A stretch of 12,471 nucleotides of DNA from NCBI GenBank assembly GCA_002454125.1, contig DKII01000002.1, forward strand, positions 3,402 through 15,872, in the 5' to 3' direction. Position numbers and translations under genes: made by a program. Positions 7,786 to 12,471 of the stretch are shown here, piece after piece. The notes under the pieces were generated by a model that saw only the letters and a list, made by a program, of their open reading frames with translations, ran no database searches and was not told where the DNA came from. The DNA is from Novosphingobium sp. UBA6722. Its GTDB lineage: Bacteria; Pseudomonadota; Alphaproteobacteria; Sphingomonadales; Sphingomonadaceae. Within the stretch, counting starts at the first letter, position 1. Each line of letters begins with the position of its first letter.

Positions 7786-7863
7786 TTTTGGCTGAAACCA
7801 GCGCAGGCAGTCGTTATTCCGGATAGCCCCCACCCCTCCCAAGCCGCCATAGAGCGCCGCCGC

Positions 7864-8805
7864 GTGCTGGTGCTGGGCGCAACCGGCACGATCGGGCAGG
7901 CGACGGTCAAGGCGCTGCTGGGGCGCGGCCATGAGGTTGTCTGCGCAGTCCGGCGGCCGGCCGACACTCTTGCCGGAGCGACCGTCCGCCTGGGCAACCC
8001 GACTGACCCTGACTGGCTCAGCCGGGTGGGCATCGCCGGCGAACATTTCGACGCAGTGATCTCCTGCCTCGCCTCGCGCACCGGCAGTCCCGCGGATGCC
8101 TGGGCGGTCGATCACGACGCGCAGCTGGTCGCCCTTGCCGCCGCCCGGCAGGCGCAGATCCCGCACTTTGTCCTGCTCTCGGCGATCTGCGTGCAGAAGC
8201 CGCTGCTCGAATTCCAGCGCGCCAAGCTGGCGTTCGAGGCGGCGCTGATGGCCTCGGGCCTGACCTGGTCGATCGTCCGGCCGACTGCCTTCTTCAAGTC
8301 CCTGTCCGGCCAGGTCGAACGGGTGCGCCAGGGCAAGCCCTTCCTGATGTTCGGCGATGGCACATTGACCGCCTGCAAGCCGATCAGCGACCGCGATCTC
8401 GGCCTGTTCCTGGCCGATTGCGTGACCGACCCCAGCCGCCACAACCGCATTCTCCCGATCGGCGGCCCCGGCCCCGCGATCACCCCGCGCGATCAGGGCG
8501 AGGCGCTGTTCCGGCTGCTCGGCCAACCGCCGCGCTTTCGCCGGGTGCCAGTCGGGCTGCTGGACGGAATCATCGCGCTGCTGAGCCTGCTCGGCCGCGT
8601 CTCCCCCGCCCTCGCGCGCAAGGCCGACCTCGCCCGGATCGGCCGTTACTATGCGACCGAGTCCATGCTGGTCCGCGACCCCGTGACCGGGCGTTATGAC
8701 GCAGCGGCTACGCCTGAGACCGGGGATGACCTGCTGTTTGACTACTACCGCCGGTTGATCGCGGGCGAGGAGAAAATGGCGCTTGGCGATCACGCCGTGT
8801 TCTAG
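7864..8805 (+). CDS. bciA: Divinyl (bacterio)chlorophyllide a 8-vinyl reductase, BciA/DVR type
   Basis: This NADPH-dependent reductase turns the C8 vinyl group of 3,8-divinyl (proto)chlorophyllide a into an ethyl group in (bacterio)chlorophyll synthesis. It is an atypical short-chain dehydrogenase with GATGTIG at residues 5-11. The assignment rests on long stretches I recall as shared with plant DVR and Chlorobium BciA: SCLASRTG, FVLLSAICVQKPLLEFQ (102-118), IVRPTAFFKSLSGQVE, MFGDGTLTACKPISD, LPIGGPGPAITP, IGRYYATESML and a LGDHAVF end. The start is uncertain. GTG 7864 begins inside the first beta strand, and homology starts a few codons earlier (IERRRVLVLG). The frame stays open back to a TTG at 7657, inside the ribosome site of the divergent dehydrogenase, with no ATG anywhere between. 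No bch, puf, crt or acsF gene is in the window. Confidence 0.9.
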   Translation: MLVLGATGTIGQATVKALLGRGHEVVCAVRRPADTLAGATVRLGNPTDPDWLSRVGIAGEHFDAVISCLASRTGSPADAWAVDHDAQLVALAAARQAQIPHFVLLSAICVQKPLLEFQRAKLAFEAALMASGLTWSIVRPTAFFKSLSGQVERVRQGKPFLMFGDGTLTACKPISDRDLGLFLADCVTDPSRHNRILPIGGPGPAITPRDQGEALFRLLGQPPRFRRVPVGLLDGIIALLSLLGRVSPALARKADLARIGRYYATESMLVRDPVTGRYDAAATPETGDDLLFDYYRRLIAGEEKMALGDHAVF

Positions 8806-8826
8806 TTTAAGCTGCTGATGTTAAAC
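8805..8826. repeat. Inverted repeat GTTTAA-N10-TTAAAC between bciA and the membrane-protein gene
   Basis: GTTTAA (8805-8810) and TTAAAC (8821-8826) form a perfect 6-bp inverted repeat around 10 nt, starting on the last base of the bciA stop codon. The AT-rich words stand out in this GC-rich sequence. CTTTTTG follows at 8831-8837, so it could act as a weak terminator of bciA. It could also be a dimer operator for the next gene, whose ATG is 24 nt downstream. Confidence 0.35.
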
Positions 8827-8849
8827 GAAGCTTTTTGATCGGGAACGCG

Positions 8850-9296
8850 ATGGACACATTGCTGAGCTGGCTCGTCATCGTGATCATGGTCGAGTTTGCC
8901 GTGATCCTCTTCCTTGTCTTTCGCAAGGCTGGCGAGTCCTGCCTGCTGCGACTCCTGCTTTCAGCGATGGCCTTCATGGCCCTGCTGATGGCCTTGTTAA
9001 GCCTTGCGGTAATGCTGGGTGAAGGCCGGACGCTCGATTTCGCAGACGATGACACCATGTTTTACATCGGTTTGGCGGTCGTCCTCGCTGTCCTCGCCGT
9101 CTGGCTCGCCCGGCTGCGCGAATGGCCGTCTGGCAAGGTCCGGCTTGGCGATGCGCCACGCGCTGACGATACCGCCAAACTCAATCCCAAGCGGTCCATG
9201 TTCTTTGACATGATTGGCTGCGGCTTGCTCGGTGCCATCGCTCTGGTGGCGCTGACCGTGCTGATCGCGGCCGGAATCGCACTGCGCGGTCAATAG
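8850..9296 (+). CDS. Small integral membrane protein with four predicted spans, unknown function
   Basis: I do not recognise this 148-residue protein. Four hydrophobic segments are evident at about residues 3-24, 33-56, 70-89 and 118-145. The first two spans are joined by a short charged loop (FRKAGES), and a polar, charged loop of about 28 residues separates spans three and four. No catalytic or ligand-binding motif is visible. ATG 8850 is preferred over the in-frame TTG at 8835 because GGGA lies 6 nt before the ATG and the hydrophobic segment follows directly. It sits 44 bp after bciA on the same strand, so cotranscription is possible, although an AT-rich inverted repeat separates them. A link to pigment or photosynthetic membranes is only a positional guess. 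It converges on the lipoprotein gene with a 9-bp gap. Confidence 0.75.
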   Translation: MDTLLSWLVIVIMVEFAVILFLVFRKAGESCLLRLLLSAMAFMALLMALLSLAVMLGEGRTLDFADDDTMFYIGLAVVLAVLAVWLARLREWPSGKVRLGDAPRADDTAKLNPKRSMFFDMIGCGLLGAIALVALTVLIAAGIALRGQ

Positions 9297-9305
9297 CGCC
9301 GGCCG

Positions 9306-10709
9306 CTAGCGGGCTGGATCGGGCAGACAGATGCTCGCGGGTGAAGCCGGGCCGAGGCCAGCATATTTGTCCGCGTACTTCTTCGCCCGGTCGTGCTTGG
9401 CCATCGCGTCAGCCCGCGCGCCCAGCCCCATTCGCTTCAGTGTGAGATAGACCCGCGCATCCCGATCGGACAGGGTCGCCTTCCTCCAACACTGGCTGAA
9501 CGAGATGTCGTCCGGGGGACCGTTGCGCTCGCCGTCCTTCACACATTCCCGAACGATCAACGAACGATGCGGACCTCGTGCTAGCCTTGGCAGGTTCGCC
9601 CGGCGCCACTCCTCGATCAGGCGCGCGCCCAAGGCCGGCTGGGCCGCTGCGCCAAACTTGCACGCGCCGACCAGAACCGTGTCCGGCAGAGGCTGCGCGC
9701 CGATGGACTGCGCAAACAGCGGAATAGCGGCGGGGCCAAGGTCGGCCAATCGCAGCATAAGCTTCCCTTGCCGGTCAGCATCGAGCGGCGGATGGCGGTT
9801 GACGATGGCCAGGATCGCCGGAGCCTCGCGGCGCCAATCAGCCTCGGGCAGCAATGCAAGGGATCGCATTATGGGGGCCGTATCGATGCCGGACTGGTCG
9901 TCACCCAGACCGCGATCGAGTTGGTGCATCAGCAGGTCAGCGTTCTTCGCTATCGCCTGCGGATCAACCTGCCGCGCGGAATAGTTGCTGCCGGGCGGCA
10001 ACTTGCCGGTCGCGGCAAGTGTATCGACCAGATCGCTGTTCGCAGCGGCCACGTACTGGCGGCTGGCTTCAATCCATCGATCAGCCAAGTCCTTGCCCGG
10101 CGGCTCGGGATCGGTGGCCGTGCGCGGCAGCAACCCGAGCGCGGCCGCCAACGCAGCTGCGCCGATCTTGTCCTTCCGGGCCTCACTGCGCGGCCAATAG
10201 TAGACGACCGACGCGGTCGGGCCATCAGGACGGCGAAGGATAGTCCGGAACTCAATGGTCGGCACCCCGTCTATGACAAGGTTCGTTCGGATCGTCTCGG
10301 CGATCACCGCAACCGATGGGAAAGGTTCGTAGGTGGTCAGCGTGCAGAGGGTCCGGTCGGCCGGGATCGATGAAAGGCTATACGCATCGCCAAGCCCCTC
10401 GGCCGGCCCCGAACAGCCCGGATAGCGGACGACCCGATACGCTGCCACGCTGTGCCGCTCCGGTTCATCACGGCGGTCAGCATAGGCCAGCGGCAGCCCA
10501 TAATCCCGCACTAGTTGCAGGGCCAAATCGGTAACGACAGTTTCCGTCGCGGGATCGAAGGCAAGCTGCGCCCGGCGATTTGCTGCCGAGGCCTGTTCAT
10601 TCATCCGCGCGGCGAGCTCGATTTCCGCGCGGGTCGCGCCGGGAGTGCCCTGGCACCCGGTCAGGACGATCAACAGGGCGGCAATCGCAAGGAGGCTACG
10701 GCCAAACAT
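9306..10709 (-). CDS. Lipoprotein of unknown function
   Basis: This 467-residue protein starts with a lipoprotein signal, MFGRSLLAIAALLIVLTGC, with lipobox LTGC and lipidated Cys19. It is therefore probably anchored to the inner or outer membrane facing the periplasm. Residues about 50-175 look like a mixed alpha/beta domain containing YPGCSGP and TLCTLTTYEPFPS. From about 205 the protein is mostly helical, and roughly 250-370 has a HEAT-like feel (IMRSLALLPEADW, LRLADLGPAAIPLF), though no repeat consensus is certain. Besides Cys19 there are six cysteines (99, 122, 350, 389, 407, 461), an even number compatible with disulphides outside the cytoplasm. I recognise no family and see no enzyme motif. 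No convincing Shine-Dalgarno precedes ATG 10709, but the signal peptide fixes the start. It diverges from the POT transporter gene. Confidence 0.8.
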   Translation of the reverse strand: MFGRSLLAIAALLIVLTGCQGTPGATRAEIELAARMNEQASAANRRAQLAFDPATETVVTDLALQLVRDYGLPLAYADRRDEPERHSVAAYRVVRYPGCSGPAEGLGDAYSLSSIPADRTLCTLTTYEPFPSVAVIAETIRTNLVIDGVPTIEFRTILRRPDGPTASVVYYWPRSEARKDKIGAAALAAALGLLPRTATDPEPPGKDLADRWIEASRQYVAAANSDLVDTLAATGKLPPGSNYSARQVDPQAIAKNADLLMHQLDRGLGDDQSGIDTAPIMRSLALLPEADWRREAPAILAIVNRHPPLDADRQGKLMLRLADLGPAAIPLFAQSIGAQPLPDTVLVGACKFGAAAQPALGARLIEEWRRANLPRLARGPHRSLIVRECVKDGERNGPPDDISFSQCWRKATLSDRDARVYLTLKRMGLGARADAMAKHDRAKKYADKYAGLGPASPASICLPDPAR

Positions 10710-10753
10710 CGGAAATGCCGTAGCGCGTAATGCTTTACATCGCCTTGCAGGGG

Positions 10754-10792
10754 TGGCGGGGTGGGTGGCCGGATCATTTTCCTACCCCGCCA
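10754..10792. repeat. Long inverted repeat in the divergent spacer between the lipoprotein and transporter genes
   Basis: TGGCGGGGTGGG (10754-10765) pairs with CCTACCCCGCCA (10781-10792) over 12 positions with a single G-T mismatch, around a 15-nt loop that contains GGATCATTTT. In a 216-bp spacer without genes this is the strongest structure. It could be a regulator site serving either promoter, a leader hairpin of a long lipoprotein or transporter transcript, or a G-rich fold, since 10751-10768 is a run of G tracts. It lies 45 bp upstream of the lipoprotein start and 134 bp upstream of the transporter start. The rest of the spacer, about 10793-10866, is C-rich and shows nothing I can name. 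Confidence 0.4.
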
Positions 10793-10866
10793 GAACCTGC
10801 CATCCTCCCAGCCATGCCCCACCCAGCCCTGCGCGGTGAGACACGCTGCCGCGCCGCCAGCGCCGC

Positions 10867-10895
10867 TTGCCAGTGTCCACTATGGCGGGTAGCCA
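10867..10895 (+). promoter_or_regulatory. Weak promoter candidate for the POT transporter gene
   Basis: TTGCCA (10867-10872) matches the -35 consensus at five of six positions. A 17-bp gap leads to TAGCCA (10890-10895), a poor -10. The small palindrome TGGC-gggta-GCCA overlaps this element. The ribosome site GGGGGA (10916-10921) lies 4 nt before the ATG at 10926. Confidence 0.22.
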
Positions 10896-10925
10896 GTTAC
10901 CAACGAAACCATCCTGGGGGATGAG

Positions 10926-12434
10926 ATGACTGTTGCCGAAGCCACGCCGGAACTCGATGCGCCGGCCCATGATCGCGCTTTCCTGGGTCATCCCAAGGGG
11001 CTGGGTTACCTGGCCTTTGTCGAGGGGTGTGAGCGGTTCTCGTACTATTCCATGCAGACGCTGCTGGTGCTCTACATGGTCAAGTACCTGCTGCTGCCCG
11101 AGCATATCGGCAATGTCGTCGGCCTGCAGTGGCTGCAGGGCGCGGCCTATGGTGGCAAGGAGGGCCAGCCGCTCGCCTCGGCGATCTTCGGCGATTACAC
11201 CAGCCTGGTCTACCTGACCCCGATCGCCGGCGGCCTGATTGCCGACCGCTGGCTGGGGCGGCGAGCAACGCTGCTGGCGGGTGCCGTGGTCATGGCGCTG
11301 GGCCACTTCCTGATGGCTTTCGAAGGCCTGTTCCTGTTCGCCTTGTTGGCGCTGGTCGTCGGCGTCGGGCTGTTCAAGGGCAATATCGCCAGCCAGGTGG
11401 GTGAGCTTTACGGCCCCAACGACCTGCGCCGGGCGATGGCCTTCCAGATCTTCTACATCGCGATCAACGTCAGCGTGATCATCGCGCCGCTGATCTCGGG
11501 CACGCTGGGTGAGAAGGTCGGCTGGCATTACGGCTTTGGCACGGCCGGGGTGGTGATGGTGGCGGGGCTGCTGCTCTACATCAAAGCCGGGCCGTGGCTG
11601 CCCAAGGAGGACCGGGCGGCCGATGCCAAGGCCTCTGCCGATGGGCTCGACAGCAAGCGGCTGCTGGGCTTCACCGCCGCGGCGCTGGCCGTGCTGTTCG
11701 TGCTGGGCAAGCTGGTGCCGGATTTTGCCGCCATCGGCTTTTCGGGCGAAGTGGGCCTGGCCGTCGCGCTCGGCCTGCTGGCGGCAGTGACGGCGGCGGA
11801 CCGGCCGCGAGTCTTTGCGCTGCTGCTGCTGATCCCGATCCTGGCGCTGGCCATGCTGACCAACCAGCAGATCTTCAACGCCTACCTGGTCTGGGCGGAT
11901 GAGCATTTCCAGCTGACCTTCTTCGGCACCACGCTCCCCACCAGCTACATGATCACGATCGACGCGGCGCTCAGCTTCTCGATGCTGGCGGCGGTCGCGC
12001 TGTTCTGGAAGTGGCGCAGCGACAAGGGCGCGTGGGAGCCGGACGAGATCGGCAAGATGATCATCGGCTCGGTCTTCGTGATGGGCGGCGGGCTGTGCCT
12101 TTACCTGGCCGCGATCACGCAAGGGTCGGGCAAGATCGGGCTGTTCTGGCCGGTGATGTTCCACCTGCTCAACTCGATCGGCTTCTCGCACATCATGCCG
12201 GTCAGCCTGGCGCTGTTCACCAAGGTGGCGCCCAAGGCGATCGTCGCGACCGTGGTCGGGATTTACTACCTGACCTTCTTTGCCGCCAACAAGACGGTGG
12301 GGATCATCGGCGGCTGGTATTCGACCATGGACACGCCCAGCTTCTGGCTGATGCACGTCGGCACGGCGGCGGCAGGCCTGGTCGGCTTTGCCGCCTTCAA
12401 GCTGGTGATGGGCCGGCGGCTGGCGGAGGCTTGA
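10926..12434 (+). CDS. POT/PTR2-family proton-coupled MFS transporter (peptide transporter-like, divergent)
   Basis: This 502-residue inner-membrane protein of the proton-dependent oligopeptide transporter family has about 12-14 hydrophobic segments. Family marks are the first-helix ExxER motif in E33-GCERFSYY (E33, E36, R37), the PTR2 signature GGLIADRWLGRRA (102-114), GLFKGNIASQVGELY with K151 in helix 4, FYIAIN (176-181), and LALFTKVAP near 428-436. Departures from the family are that the helix-7 position usually Glu reads Gln/Asn (TNQQIF, 312-317) and the helix-10 Glu that normally contacts the peptide amino end is Phe420 (SIGFSHIMP). A loop of about 30 residues, EHIGNVVGLQWLQ to QPLASAIF, is inserted between helices 1 and 2. 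Proton coupling therefore looks kept, but the substrate may not be an ordinary di- or tripeptide. The start is set by GGGGGA just upstream; the gene ends in tandem TGA-TAA stops. Confidence 0.9.
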   Translation: MTVAEATPELDAPAHDRAFLGHPKGLGYLAFVEGCERFSYYSMQTLLVLYMVKYLLLPEHIGNVVGLQWLQGAAYGGKEGQPLASAIFGDYTSLVYLTPIAGGLIADRWLGRRATLLAGAVVMALGHFLMAFEGLFLFALLALVVGVGLFKGNIASQVGELYGPNDLRRAMAFQIFYIAINVSVIIAPLISGTLGEKVGWHYGFGTAGVVMVAGLLLYIKAGPWLPKEDRAADAKASADGLDSKRLLGFTAAALAVLFVLGKLVPDFAAIGFSGEVGLAVALGLLAAVTAADRPRVFALLLLIPILALAMLTNQQIFNAYLVWADEHFQLTFFGTTLPTSYMITIDAALSFSMLAAVALFWKWRSDKGAWEPDEIGKMIIGSVFVMGGGLCLYLAAITQGSGKIGLFWPVMFHLLNSIGFSHIMPVSLALFTKVAPKAIVATVVGIYYLTFFAANKTVGIIGGWYSTMDTPSFWLMHVGTAAAGLVGFAAFKLVMGRRLAEA

Positions 12435-12447
12435 TAAGCCAACTCCT

Positions 12448-12471
12448 CCCTCTCCCCTTCAGGGGAGAGGG
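12448..12471 (+). repeat. Perfect 10-bp-stem hairpin at the window edge, interspersed repeat and possible terminator
   Basis: CCCTCTCCCC (12448-12457), loop TTCA, and GGGGAGAGGG (12462-12471) form a perfect stem 13 bp after the transporter stop, reaching the last base of the window. From memory, this pyrimidine/purine palindrome is a common intergenic element in sphingomonad and related genomes, so it is probably one copy of a dispersed repeat that is cut here. The strong stem could also end the transporter transcript; whether a T tract follows cannot be seen. Confidence 0.6.

Noticed and set aside
7777..8793. 338-codon minus-strand frame opposite bciA
   Set aside because: It is antisense to strongly conserved bciA sequence and its product is low in complexity.
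9294..9308. TAGCG-N5-CGCTA palindrome spanning the two convergent stop codons
   Set aside because: The stem is only 5 bp, has no T tract on either strand, and is partly forced by the two TAG stops; too weak to call a bidirectional terminator.
10782..12356. 524-codon open frame on the minus strand opposite the POT transporter
   Set aside because: The product is rich in His, Arg, Gln and Asp with no motif, and the plus-strand frame has clear family signatures.

Overview
The window is GC-rich, densely packed chromosomal DNA that most likely comes from an alphaproteobacterium of the Sphingomonadales. That placement is inferred from base composition, from recalled synteny (xerD-accA lying back to back with aroK-aroB), and from a short repeat at the right edge of a kind often seen in sphingomonads. 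It was not tested by a search. Every protein-length stretch is accounted for, and no RNA gene, CRISPR array, insertion sequence, prophage or defence gene was seen.

Left third (1-3300, minus strand): an apparent four-gene operon read right to left. It encodes a 42-residue single-span membrane protein, a 619-residue exported protein of unknown function, the tyrosine recombinase XerD, and the start of AccA (acetyl-CoA carboxylase carboxyltransferase alpha), which runs off the left edge. Spacing is tight: a 4-bp ATGA overlap, then 34 bp, then 9 bp. Divergent from it (3385-5051, plus) is the shikimate-pathway pair aroK-aroB, whose reading frames overlap by 10 bp.

Middle (5132-9296): a metal-dependent amidohydrolase of the YtcJ-like family 3 with a probable Tat/Sec signal follows aroB. 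It converges on a classical short-chain dehydrogenase on the minus strand. Next is a clear bciA/DVR homologue, the 8-vinyl reductase of (bacterio)chlorophyll synthesis, followed by a small four-span membrane protein. The bciA gene is the most informative one here: it suggests an aerobic anoxygenic phototroph or a recent descendant of one, yet no other photosynthesis gene lies in the window.

Right third (9306-12471): a lipoprotein of unknown function on the minus strand, a 216-bp divergent spacer with a strong inverted repeat, a POT/PTR2-family proton-coupled transporter that departs from the family at ligand-binding positions, and a 10-bp-stem hairpin repeat at the very edge.

No compelling new multi-gene system is visible. 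The points worth a second look are the isolated bciA and its uncertain start with nearby operator-like repeats, the divergent POT transporter, the uncharacterised exported-protein pair upstream of xerD, the odd start of XerD, and several inverted repeats in the spacers.
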